Shown: positions 14,365-21,764 of the stretch, piece by piece
Numbering within the stretch: the first letter of the stretch is position 1
Layout of the letters: the number at the start of each line of letters is the position of its first letter
Assembly: GCA_046094825.1 (NCBI GenBank)
Contig: JBJTIF010000023.1
Span: forward strand, 1-26,584
Direction of reading: 5' to 3'
From: JBJTIF01 sp046094825
Lineage (GTDB): Bacteria; Actinomycetota; UBA4738; HRBIN12
DNA length: 26,584 nucleotides
Notes under the pieces: generated by a model
Told to the model about the DNA's origin: nothing
Database searches by the model: none
The model's input: only the letters and a program-made list of their open reading frames with translations
Position numbers and translations under genes: made by a program

Positions 14365-14822
14365 GAGCCTCCGGTCGTCGCTCCCCCACCGCCGGAGGTC
14401 GTTCCCCCGGAGGTCGTCCCGCCCGAGGTGGTTCCTCCGGACGTGGTCCCCCCGGACGTGGTCCCGCCCGAGGTGGTGCCTCCGGACGTGGTCCCGCCCG
14501 AGGTGGTGCCCGTCTTCGTCTTCGTCGTGGTCGTCGTCGACGGCGTCGCTGTCGCGGTCGCCGTCGCGCTCGACGTCGTGCCGTTCGCGTACACGATGCG
14601 CGGCGCGGGCTGGACGACGCGGCGGACGATCACGCGGTGCGTCACGAGGCGCCGCACGACGACGGACGGGGATGGTGCCGCATCCGGCTCGGCCGGCTTC
14701 GGCGCCGCGGAGAGCGCGCCGAACGGCAGGAGGAAGGCGACCCCGCTCGACACCCAGGCCCAGGTGCGGAGCGCACCCTTGCCCAGTCGCGTGCGGGCAG
14801 CGCGGTGGAGCCCCTCAGTCAT
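14361..14822 (-). CDS. Small membrane-anchored protein with TTSGG repeats
   Basis: 153 residues, not recognised. Basic N-terminus, one helix (WAWVSSGVAFLLPFGALSA, about 22-40), then a juxtamembrane basic beta-prone segment (VVVRRLVTHRVIVRRVV), PAPRIVYA, a Thr/Ser/Ala linker, TTTTKTKTG, and about eight TTSGG pentads ending GGGGATTGGS. The exported part has no cysteine. Its ATG overlaps the upstream stop within ATGACTGA and its stop overlaps apbE. The Thr/Ser/Gly tail could be glycosylated, act as a spacer, or conceivably receive FMN; none is shown by sequence. Confidence 0.75.
   Translation of the reverse strand: MTEGLHRAARTRLGKGALRTWAWVSSGVAFLLPFGALSAAPKPAEPDAAPSPSVVVRRLVTHRVIVRRVVQPAPRIVYANGTTSSATATATATPSTTTTTKTKTGTTSGGTTSGGTTSGGTTSGGTTSGGTTSGGTTSGGTTSGGGGATTGGS
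14392..14511. repeat. Eight tandem 15-bp units encoding TTSGG
   Basis: Units of the form CC(G/C)GA(G/C)GT(C/G)GTNCCN repeat eight times without interruption. Units 5-6 (14452-14481) and 7-8 (14482-14511) are identical at 29 of 30 bases, indicating recent duplication of a 30-bp block. Confidence 0.9.
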
Positions 14823-15204
14823 CGTGCGATTCCCCGTGGCCGTCGAGGGACGCGTGGTCGTCGCTCGAGGAACCCGAGTCCGACCCCTCGACGGGGGACG
14901 GGGAGGAGGTCGCCTCGGACTCCGCGGGGCTCGACTCGGTCGACTCCGGCTCCTCGCTGGACGCATCCTCGCCCTGCGCGTCGTCGTCCTCGACGGACGA
15001 GGACGCCGGCGACGCGACGACGATGACCTCGGGCGCGACCGTCTCCGTGCGGTACTTCGTGATCGTGCGGTGCTCGGTGATGACCTGCGGCTCCGTCGTC
15101 GCGCCGGCCTGCGCCGCGTCGACCCGTCCGCCGAGCAGCGCGATCGCGCCCACGAGGCTCGCGGCGACGATGCCGGCGAGCCCGAGTGCCATGCCCTTGC
15201 GCAT
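14815..15204 (-). CDS. Small membrane-anchored protein with acidic Ser/Glu/Asp tail
   Basis: 129 residues, not recognised. One N-terminal helix (MALGLAGIVAASLVGAIALL, about 5-24), then a segment QVITEHRTITKYRTETVAPEVIVVA that resembles the juxtamembrane segment of the next gene's product (R-x-I/V-T-K/H, then P and IV-V/Y-A), and a long Ser/Glu/Asp tail ending in a His/Asp motif (DDHASLDGHGESHDD) that could bind metal. The start at 15204 was chosen because GGGAGGT lies 5 nt upstream; longer in-frame starts would add a non-hydrophobic leader. First gene of the apbE block. Confidence 0.72.
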   Translation of the reverse strand: MRKGMALGLAGIVAASLVGAIALLGGRVDAAQAGATTEPQVITEHRTITKYRTETVAPEVIVVASPASSSVEDDDAQGEDASSEEPESTESSPAESEATSSPSPVEGSDSGSSSDDHASLDGHGESHDD

Positions 15205-15259
15205 CTGGACCTCCCTCATCCGTGCGGCGGGACCCACGTGGACCCCGATCCGTGGGCAG

Positions 15260-15265
15260 AGCCTA
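15260..15265 (-). promoter_or_regulatory. Putative -10 (TAGGCT) of the apbE block
   Basis: TAGGCT 55 nt upstream of the ATG at 15204; unlike its neighbours this block has a leader with a ribosome binding site. Confidence 0.35.
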
Positions 15266-15295
15266 GGAACCGCTCGGTGAGGGCGGGGCAAAGGG

Positions 15296-15316
15296 GGGGA
15301 TAAGGCGGGGATAAGG
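15296..15316. repeat. Direct repeat of GGGGATAAGG
   Basis: Two exact copies, 15296-15305 and 15307-15316, spaced one helical turn (11 bp) apart in the divergent promoter region. The second copy overlaps the TAAGGT hexamer, so this may be a regulator site. Confidence 0.6.
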
Positions 15317-15317
15317 T
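15312..15317 (+). promoter_or_regulatory. Putative -10 (TAAGGT), leaderless spacing
   Basis: TAAGGT followed by exactly 6 nt (TCCCCC) and the GTG start of the polytopic membrane protein. AAGG could also act as a weak ribosome binding site. Confidence 0.5.
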
Positions 15318-15323
15318 TCCCCC

Positions 15324-17042
15324 GTGCCCGCGAGCCCGACCACGCGACGCGACCTCGTCGCGTTCGGCGTGCTCGCCGCGGGGCTCCTCATCTGGTTCGC
15401 GGGTCCGGGCGTCGCGAGGGGCTTCACCTTCCCCGTCGGTCCGGACGCCCCCGTCTACCTCTGGTGGACCCGGCTCGTCGGCGTCGAGGGCCTCTCGGCG
15501 GTCACGCGTCCCGGGGTGCCCGCCCTCGCGCTCGTCCTCTCGGGGACGCTCCACGCGCCGGCGAGCGCCGTGCTCGCCGCGCTCGAGATCGCGGGCGGGA
15601 TCGCCACCGGGGTCGCGGGTGCAGCCCTCGTCCGCGTCGCTCGACCCGACGACCGTCCGACGTGGATCCTCGCCGGGGCGCTCGTCGGGACCTTCGCGGT
15701 GCACGTCGCGACCGGCTACCTCGCGACGCTCGTCTTCGGCGTCGTCTTCCTCGCGGTCGGCGCAGCGATCCTCATCGTCGCCGCGGCGCTCGCGTGGCGC
15801 GACGACCGCGACGACGCGCGGCGGTTCCTCGCGGTCGTCGCCGGAGGCGCCGCGATCCTCGCGCTCGTCGGCCTCGCGCTCCTCCTCGGCCCCTCGCCGC
15901 TCCTCGTCGACACCTCGCGCGATGCGTTCCTGCGCCGCGTCGGCCTCGGCGACGTCCTCGAGCGCGCGTACCGCGAACGGTTCCTGGCACGGTGGACGCG
16001 CTACGCGCCGTGGGGCATCCTGCCGCTCGCCGCGGTCGGGGTCGGGGTCGAGTTCCGGGGCGCCCGCGGACGCTCGACCGTCGAACGGATCCTCGCCGCC
16101 TGGGTCGTCGTCGCCGCGGGCGGCGCGGTCGTCGCGTTCGCGACGGGTCTCCTGCCGATCGACCGCTTCGTGACGTTCGCGTTCGCGATGCCGCTCCTCG
16201 CCGCGCTCGGCGCGGTGCGCCTCGCGCGCACCGTCGGTGGCCCGCGCGTCGTCGGTCGGCTCGCGGCCGCCGCGCTCGTCGGCGCGATGCTCTTCGGCGC
16301 GGGCGCCTCGTGGCTCCGTCAGGAACCCTTCCTCGACGACCGCGACCTCGCGGCGCTCCGCGTCGCGAACGCGGTCGCCGTCGCCGCCCCCGGTCGCGCG
16401 CTCGTCGCCCCGGTCGGGAGCGAGCAGAGCGCGTTCCTCCTCACGCTCTCGGGCAACGCGATCCGCGCGACCGTCCCACCCGGGCGGATCCGCGACGTGG
16501 TCGTCACCGCCGTCGGCTCCGCGCCGGGACGCGAGGGCGTCGCGATCGGCGCCCGGACGGCCGCCGACGTGCGTGCGGCGACCGCGGCGCGCGGCGGACC
16601 CGCGCAGCGCATCCTCGTCGTCCCCTTCGCCGAGCGCGAGGCGCGCGGCGCACCGTGGACGCTCGTCGCCGACGACGTCGCCGTCGACCCCGTCCCCGAG
16701 GGGTTCGCGCCATCGTCCGTCGTCGAACCCGTCGAGCCCTACGCCCCATGGCTCCCGACCGCGATCGCGATCGCCGCCCTCGCGCTCCTCGGTGCGGGTG
16801 GGTGGGCGTGGACGCGCATCGCGGGGATCGCCGACGTGCCGGGCACCGTGGCGCTCGCGCCCGCCGTCGGGATGGGCTTCGCGATCCTCGTCGCGTTCCC
16901 CCTCGAGCGGATCGGACTCCCGCTCACGGGGAGCGTCGGACCGCTCGTCGCGTCAGCGGTCGCCGTCGGGTCGGGGCCGCTCGCGCGGCGCGTCCTCGCC
17001 CGTCGCGAGCGGATCGCCCGCGATCGCGAGCCCCGCGCGTAG
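15324..17042 (+). CDS. Polytopic membrane protein, GT-C-like
   Basis: 572 residues from a GTG. At least ten hydrophobic helices alternate with a soluble part at about 340-475. The first outside loop after helix 1 (GPDAPVYLWWTRLVGVEGL) resembles the loop of GT-C glycosyltransferases and related wall-polymer membrane proteins, where an Asp binds metal or lipid-phosphate sugar, but I cannot assign a donor or acceptor. The large non-membrane segment contains APVGSEQSAFLLTLSG and RILVVPFAEREARG, typical of the C-terminal domain of such enzymes. It is convergent with the MptB-like gene and the 3' ends overlap by 90 bp, which suggests a shared role in envelope glycan synthesis only by position. Confidence 0.7.
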   Translation: MPASPTTRRDLVAFGVLAAGLLIWFAGPGVARGFTFPVGPDAPVYLWWTRLVGVEGLSAVTRPGVPALALVLSGTLHAPASAVLAALEIAGGIATGVAGAALVRVARPDDRPTWILAGALVGTFAVHVATGYLATLVFGVVFLAVGAAILIVAAALAWRDDRDDARRFLAVVAGGAAILALVGLALLLGPSPLLVDTSRDAFLRRVGLGDVLERAYRERFLARWTRYAPWGILPLAAVGVGVEFRGARGRSTVERILAAWVVVAAGGAVVAFATGLLPIDRFVTFAFAMPLLAALGAVRLARTVGGPRVVGRLAAAALVGAMLFGAGASWLRQEPFLDDRDLAALRVANAVAVAAPGRALVAPVGSEQSAFLLTLSGNAIRATVPPGRIRDVVVTAVGSAPGREGVAIGARTAADVRAATAARGGPAQRILVVPFAEREARGAPWTLVADDVAVDPVPEGFAPSSVVEPVEPYAPWLPTAIAIAALALLGAGGWAWTRIAGIADVPGTVALAPAVGMGFAILVAFPLERIGLPLTGSVGPLVASAVAVGSGPLARRVLARRERIARDREPRA

Positions 17043-18482
17043 CCGCGCGCGGAGGTCACGAGCGGCGAGGACGAGCAGCACGATGACGATGGGCGTGATC
17101 ACCCAGTGCCCGAGGAAGAGGTTCGCGCGGAACGCCGACGCGACGCGGGCCGGTTCCGTCGCGAAGAGCGACACGGCGAGGGCGACCGACGTCCCGGCGA
17201 CCGCGACGGCGGGGACGCGCGGCAGGAGCCACGCGACCGGGAGCACCCACGCGACGTACCAGGGCAGGAGGACGGGGCCGAGCAGCATGAGGAGGAGCAG
17301 GCCCCAGCCCCACGCCGCGCCGAGGCTCGCGACGCCGCCGTCCGCGCGACGGGCGAGGAGACGTCCGACCGCGACGAGCCCGACCGCGAGGACCACCGCG
17401 AACGAGGTCCGCGCGATCGCGGCGAGCGGGAGGCCCGGCGCAGCGAGATCGAGGAGCCGGGCGACGAACCGCGACGGGGCGAGCCACCCCTCGTGGGAGG
17501 CCAGCTCGAGCAAGCCGAGGGTCGGGTCCTCGGTCTGGAGGTACGGCCCGGCCGCGACGAGGCCGACGGCGAACGATGCGAGGAGCGGCCCCCGCACGGC
17601 CCGCCACCGCTCCCCCGGCCCGGATCGCGCCGCGAGCCACACGAGGAGGAGGACGAGCGGCACCGCGGCCGGCGCCTTCACGAGCGCCGCGAGCGACAGC
17701 GCGATCGCCGCGAGCGTGGTCCGACCGACCGCGACGAGCCCGAGCGCGCCGAGCACCCCGAGCGCGACGAGGGCGTCGTTGTGGCCGCTCGCGATCGTGT
17801 GGAACACGACGACGGGGTTGCAGCCGAAGAGGGCGACGGCGAGCGCCTCCCGTCCCGGCGCGACGCGCCGTGCGACGGGGACGAGGAGGAGCGTCGTCGC
17901 GACGCCGGCGACGATCGCGATGGCGCGGAACCATGCGACCGCGGCGGCGGGCGTCGGCGCGATGGCAGCGACGCCCGCCGCGATCGAGCTCCACGCCGGC
18001 CCGTAGACCGAGGGCGTGTCGATCCACTTCTCGCCGACGAACGCGACGATCGGGTCGCCCGCGATGTCGAGCGGCGTCACGAGGTACGGGTTCGCTCCGT
18101 GGACGGCGACGATGCGCCCGTACGCCGCGTACGAGTACACGTCGCGCGAGAACAGGAGCGGCAGGAACACGACCGCGAGCTGCGCGCCGATCGCGACCGC
18201 GAGGACCGCGCGGAGCGGCACCGCGCCGCGCGCGACCGCCGCGACGAGGGCGACGAACGCCGCGGCCGCCGCGGCGAGCAGCAGCGCGCCGCCGAACGCC
18301 GCCCCATCGCCGCGGAGGCCGTCGAACCCGAGCGCCTCGCCGAGCCACCGCAGGGGGCCGGTCGGTCCCGCCCCCGGCGGCAGGACCGGCTGGAACGGCG
18401 ACGTCGGCACCGCCGCGTAGGCCGCGACCGCGAGCATCGAGAGCGCGGAGGCGAGCACGGCGACGCGCGCGCGGGGGGTCAC
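16953..18482 (-). CDS. MptB-like polyprenol-phosphomannose-dependent mannosyltransferase (GT-C)
   Basis: 509 residues, about 12 helices. In the region after helix 3 it reads LLFSRDVYSYAAYGRIVAVHGANPYLVTP and then WIDTPSVYGPAWS: the acidic Asp at the membrane face, the SYAAYGR segment, the NPY motif and the TPSxYGP motif are those of MptB/GT87-type enzymes that extend lipomannan-like cores in Actinobacteria using polyprenyl-phosphate sugars. Exact sugar and acceptor cannot be inferred. The start GTG is supported by TACAGT exactly 6 nt upstream. The C-terminal 30 codons overlap the convergent gene; that tail (EDAPRERPRPDGDR) is hydrophilic and could be dispensable. Confidence 0.85.
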   Translation of the reverse strand: MTPRARVAVLASALSMLAVAAYAAVPTSPFQPVLPPGAGPTGPLRWLGEALGFDGLRGDGAAFGGALLLAAAAAAFVALVAAVARGAVPLRAVLAVAIGAQLAVVFLPLLFSRDVYSYAAYGRIVAVHGANPYLVTPLDIAGDPIVAFVGEKWIDTPSVYGPAWSSIAAGVAAIAPTPAAAVAWFRAIAIVAGVATTLLLVPVARRVAPGREALAVALFGCNPVVVFHTIASGHNDALVALGVLGALGLVAVGRTTLAAIALSLAALVKAPAAVPLVLLLVWLAARSGPGERWRAVRGPLLASFAVGLVAAGPYLQTEDPTLGLLELASHEGWLAPSRFVARLLDLAAPGLPLAAIARTSFAVVLAVGLVAVGRLLARRADGGVASLGAAWGWGLLLLMLLGPVLLPWYVAWVLPVAWLLPRVPAVAVAGTSVALAVSLFATEPARVASAFRANLFLGHWVITPIVIVLLVLAARDLRARLRAGLAIAGDPLATGEDAPRERPRPDGDR

Positions 18483-18488
18483 GGGCCG

Positions 18489-18494
18489 ACTGTA
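18489..18494 (-). promoter_or_regulatory. Putative -10 (TACAGT), leaderless spacing, for the MptB-like gene
   Basis: TACAGT ends 6 nt before the GTG at 18482 and lies in the 29-nt gap after rlmN, so the gene can be transcribed apart from the rlmN operon. Confidence 0.55.
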
Positions 18495-18511
18495 GTCGCG
18501 CCGGGTCGCCG

Positions 18512-19600
18512 CTACCGGGCGGCGACGTCCGGGGCGGCGCCCACCCCGGCGGCGTGCGACAGGCGCAGCTGCCCGCACGCCGCGTCGATCGCGCGTCCGC
18601 GCGTGTCGCGGACGGTGACGTTCACGCCCGCCCGCTCGAGGACCGCGACGAACCCCCGGATCCGCCGCGCGGAGCTCGGCTGCGTCGGCCACCCCGGCGT
18701 CGGGTTCAGCGGGATGAGGTTCACGTGCGCGCGGAGCCGTCGCGCGATCGGCGCGAGCAACCGGGCCTGCGCATCGGAATCGTTCTCGCCCGCGATCATC
18801 GCCCACTCGAGCGACGGGCGCCGGTGCGTGCGCTCACGCCACGCCGCGATCGCCGCCTCGAGGACCGCGAGGGGCCACCGCTCGTTCGGGGGTACGAGCC
18901 GCGAGCGCGTCTCGTCGTCGGCGGCGTGGAGGCTCACCGCGAGACCGACCTGCGGGTGCACGTCCGCGAGCCGCCGGATCCCCGGAGCGAGGCCGACCGT
19001 CGAGAGCGTGATGTGGCGCGACCCGAGGCGCATCCCGTCGTCGGCCGTCATCCGCGCGATCGCGGCGAAGACGTGGCGTTCGTTCGCGAGCGGCTCGCCC
19101 ATCCCCATGAAGACGACGTTCGTGAGCCGACGCGGGGTCGACGCGGGCAGGCGCGCAGCCTCGCGGCGCGCCCACGCGACCTGCGCGGCGATCTGGCCGG
19201 CGGTGAGGTTGCCGAGCAGACCCATCTGCCCCGTCGCGCAGAACCCGCAGTCCATCGCGCAGCCCGCCTGCGACGAGATGCACGCGGTGACGCGGTCCTC
19301 GTACCCCATGAGCACGACCTCGATGAGGTGCCGCCCGCCGAGCCGGAGCAATCCCTTGCGGGTCGCGCCGCGGTCGGCGGTGCGCTCGTCGACGAGCTCG
19401 ACGCCGATCGGGAACTCCGTCGCGAGCCGCTCGCGGAGGGCGACCGGGAGCCCGGTCATGTCCTCGTACGTCGCGCCGCGACGCCAGAGCCCGTCGAGCA
19501 CCTGCTTCACGCGGTACGCGGGTTCGCCCCACGCGCGGAGTCGCTCCCCGAGCGCCTCCGCCCCGACGTCGTACGCGGAGGCCGGCGCGACCGGACTCAC
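18512..19600 (-). CDS. rlmN: Dual-specificity 23S rRNA/tRNA (adenine-C2) methyltransferase RlmN
   Basis: Radical SAM enzyme that methylates A2503 of 23S rRNA and A37 of some tRNAs. 362 residues from the GTG at 19600 (GTGA overlap with the upstream gene). The N-terminal helical domain includes YRVKQVLDGLWRRGA; the cluster motif is C114, C118, C121 (GCAMDCGFCATG), followed by NVVFMGMGEPL, HITLSTVGL, LAVSLHAADDETRSRLVPPNERW and the C-terminal AACGQL with the methyl-carrier C342. All catalytic cysteines are present. Last gene of a five-gene overlapping operon. Confidence 0.95.
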   Translation of the reverse strand: MSPVAPASAYDVGAEALGERLRAWGEPAYRVKQVLDGLWRRGATYEDMTGLPVALRERLATEFPIGVELVDERTADRGATRKGLLRLGGRHLIEVVLMGYEDRVTACISSQAGCAMDCGFCATGQMGLLGNLTAGQIAAQVAWARREAARLPASTPRRLTNVVFMGMGEPLANERHVFAAIARMTADDGMRLGSRHITLSTVGLAPGIRRLADVHPQVGLAVSLHAADDETRSRLVPPNERWPLAVLEAAIAAWRERTHRRPSLEWAMIAGENDSDAQARLLAPIARRLRAHVNLIPLNPTPGWPTQPSSARRIRGFVAVLERAGVNVTVRDTRGRAIDAACGQLRLSHAAGVGAAPDVAAR

Positions 19601-20049
19601 AGCGCCTCGACGAGCGCGCGGAGCGACTCGGGTGTCGGCGCACCGACCGCCCGCGCGCGCACGGAGCCGTCCGGCGCGAGCACGACCGCGCACACCTCCG
19701 AGCGGTCGGCGAGTCCGAGCGCTCGGAGGATCGGAGCGACCGGCGCGTAGATCGTGAGCGTGCGACGACGCACGTCCTCGTCGGGGATCGCCGCCACCAT
19801 CGTGCCGTCGATGAACGGACGTGCCCATCGCCACTGCGTCCCGATCGTCGGGATCTCGTAGATCCGCATCCCGGGCGCGCGGCGGCGCTCCCCCTCGAGC
19901 GCCGCGACCCAGGCGTTCACCGTCGACTGCTGGAACCGATCGAACGCGACGAGGAGCACGCGCGGCTCGCCGTCGAGGTCGTCGGGCACCCGCCGACGCG
20001 CGCCCTCGAGATCGCGTGCGGCGCGGGTCGGGAACCGTGAGGTCCTCAT
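19597..20049 (-). CDS. Thioredoxin-fold protein without CxxC (ATP10-like)
   Basis: 150 residues. After a basic start it follows a thioredoxin-like order: a strand (RVLLVAFDRFQQ), helix (TVNAWVAALEGE), strand (MRIYEIPTIG), then WRWARPFIDGTMVAAIPDEDVRRRTLTIYA, a strand (EVCAVVLAPDGSVRARAVG) and a C-terminal helix (PTPESLRALVEAL). This resembles the Atp10/AhpC-like hypothetical family, which lacks redox cysteines; the only Cys is the one in EVCAVV, so disulfide exchange is unlikely. Both ends overlap its neighbours by 4 bp. Function is not known. Confidence 0.65.
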   Translation of the reverse strand: MRTSRFPTRAARDLEGARRRVPDDLDGEPRVLLVAFDRFQQSTVNAWVAALEGERRRAPGMRIYEIPTIGTQWRWARPFIDGTMVAAIPDEDVRRRTLTIYAPVAPILRALGLADRSEVCAVVLAPDGSVRARAVGAPTPESLRALVEAL

Positions 20050-20513
20050 GCGTCCACCGTCCGACGGAGCGTCGCGGTGAGGTGGCGGCGGAGCGTGACC
20101 TCCGGCAGCGACATCCGCAGCTCGTAGCGCAGGACGTCGCCGTCGACCTCGAGCTCGCGTTCGACCTCCTCGACCGCGACCGCCGTCGCCGTCCGCGTCA
20201 CCCGCGCGGCGAGCGCGAGGCGGGTCCCGCGCAGCGACCCCGCGCCGATCTCCGCGAGGCCCGTCGGCTGCGCGAGCACGTACTCGACGCCGACGCCGTC
20301 CGCGAGCGGACGGAGGTAGCCGGACTCGCCGTGGAGCGGACGACCGTCGTCGAGCGCCCAGGTGCGCTGCGAATACGCGACGAAGGGCTTGCCGTTCTCC
20401 GTGAAGCGGAGTTCCTCGCGGTAGCGGAACGGCGAGATCGTCGGGAACGCGCCGTCACCCTCGCCCGTCCAGGTGCCGAGCAGGAACGCGAGCGGCTCGA
20501 CCGCCGGGTGCAT
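20046..20513 (-). CDS. Nitrobindin-like heme-binding beta-barrel protein
   Basis: 155 residues. The family signature starts at residue 10: FLLGTWTGEGDGAFPTISPFRYREE, then NGKPFVAYSQRTWALDDGRPLHGESGYLRP, with AQPTGLAEIGAG and the C-terminal strand LRRHLTATLRR. Bacterial nitrobindins (Rv2717c-like) bind ferric heme through a distal-barrel His and isomerise peroxynitrite to nitrate; H144 in LRRHL is at the expected place, 12 residues from the C-terminus. Identification is strong; activity is inferred. It starts directly after the stop of the aminotransferase gene (TAGATG). Confidence 0.88.
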   Translation of the reverse strand: MHPAVEPLAFLLGTWTGEGDGAFPTISPFRYREELRFTENGKPFVAYSQRTWALDDGRPLHGESGYLRPLADGVGVEYVLAQPTGLAEIGAGSLRGTRLALAARVTRTATAVAVEEVERELEVDGDVLRYELRMSLPEVTLRRHLTATLRRTVDA

Positions 20514-21764
20514 CTACCGGGCGGGCGCGAGGTCCGGCGCGGAGAGCGTCTCGAGGAGGCGATCGGCGCCCCACGCGAGGTCGTCCTCCGAGATCGAGAG
20601 CGGCGGCGCGAGCCGGATCGTCGTCTCGTGCGTGTCCTTCGCGAGCACACCCGCGTCCATGAGGCGCTCGCAGTACGCGCGGGCCTTCGTGCCGCCGGGG
20701 TGCATCTCGACGCCGATCCACAGGCCGCGGCCGCGGATCTCCGCGACGTGCGCCGGCGCGTCGGCGCGGAGCCGCGCGAGGAGGTCGCGTCCGAGATCCG
20801 CCGAGCGTCGCTGGTACTCGCCGCCGCGGAGGATGTCGAGCACCTCGAGGCCGACGGCGCACGCCAGCGGGTTGCCGCCGAACGTCGATCCGTGTTCGCC
20901 GGGGTGGATCACGCCGAGGACATCGCGGCGCGACACGACCGCGGAGATCGGCACGATGCCGCCGCCGAGGGCCTTGCCGAGGATGAAGAGGTCGGGCTGG
21001 ACGCTCTCGTGCTCGACCGCGAACGTCGTGCCCGTCCGCCCGAGACCGGACTGGATCTCGTCGGCGATGAGCAGGACGTTGCGCTCGGTGCAGATGCGTC
21101 GCGCGGCGGCGAGGTAGCCCTCGCCCGGGACGATGATGCCCGCCTCGCCCTGGATCGGCTCGACGAGGAACGCCACGGTGTCGTCGTCGATCGCGGCCTC
21201 GAGCGCCGCGACGTCGCCGTAGGGGACCTGGACGAACCCCGGCGTGTACGGCCCGAACCCACCGTAGGAGGAGGGGTCGTCCGAGAACGAGATGATCGTG
21301 ATCGTGCGGCCGTGGAAGTTGCCGCCGCACACGACGACCTTCGCCTTGTCCTTCGCGACACCCTTCACGTCGTAGCCCCAGCGCCGCGCGGTCTTCACCG
21401 CGGTCTCGACGGCCTCCGCGCCGGTGTTCATCGGCAGGACCATCTCCATGCCGCAGAGGGTCGCGAGCTGTTCGCAGAACTCGCCGAGGAGGTCGTTGTG
21501 GAACGCGCGCGAGGTGAGCGTCACGCGATCGAGCTGGCGCTTCGCGGCCTCGACGAGCCGCGGGTGGCGATGGCCGAAGTTCAGCGCGGAGTACGCGGCG
21601 AGCATGTCGAGGTAGCGCCTGCCCTCGACGTCCGTGACCCACGAGCCCTCGGCCTCGGCGATGACGACGGGGAGCGGGTGGTAGTTGTGCGCCGACCACG
21701 TCTCCATCTGGTCGATGAGCCGGTCGCTCACCACGCGCTCGTCGTTCCGCTCGCGCACGCTCAT
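20514..21764 (-). CDS. rocD: Ornithine aminotransferase (class III, PLP)
   Basis: Moves the delta-amino group of ornithine to 2-oxoglutarate, giving glutamate 5-semialdehyde. 416 residues, normal for the family. The ornithine-type motif is MNTGAEAVETAVKTARRWGY; PLP contacts are D235 (LIADEIQSGLGRTG) and the Schiff-base K264 (FILGKALGGG), with STFGGNPLACAV near the active-site top. Other omega-aminotransferases (acetylornithine, GABA) are alternatives but the N-terminal SAHNYHPLPVVI and the motif above favour OAT. Its product meets the same P5C pool as proline dehydrogenase at the left edge. It overlaps the DoxX-like stop as ATGA. Confidence 0.93.
   Translation of the reverse strand: MSVRERNDERVVSDRLIDQMETWSAHNYHPLPVVIAEAEGSWVTDVEGRRYLDMLAAYSALNFGHRHPRLVEAAKRQLDRVTLTSRAFHNDLLGEFCEQLATLCGMEMVLPMNTGAEAVETAVKTARRWGYDVKGVAKDKAKVVVCGGNFHGRTITIISFSDDPSSYGGFGPYTPGFVQVPYGDVAALEAAIDDDTVAFLVEPIQGEAGIIVPGEGYLAAARRICTERNVLLIADEIQSGLGRTGTTFAVEHESVQPDLFILGKALGGGIVPISAVVSRRDVLGVIHPGEHGSTFGGNPLACAVGLEVLDILRGGEYQRRSADLGRDLLARLRADAPAHVAEIRGRGLWIGVEMHPGGTKARAYCERLMDAGVLAKDTHETTIRLAPPLSISEDDLAWGADRLLETLSAPDLAPAR

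Noticed and set aside
14392..14511. Repeat array considered as a CRISPR
   Set aside because: Units are contiguous 15-mers without spacers, keep reading frame and encode TTSGG; no cas genes.
14361..14822. TTSGG protein considered as an FMN_bind domain protein
   Set aside because: It lacks the approximately 80-residue FMN_bind fold and a clear D-x-x-S/T-G-A-T motif, so it is only a speculative acceptor.
17106..19757. 883-residue plus-strand open frame
   Set aside because: Antisense shadow of the MptB-like gene and rlmN; composition is Arg/Asp/Glu low complexity and the opposite strand carries clear family motifs.
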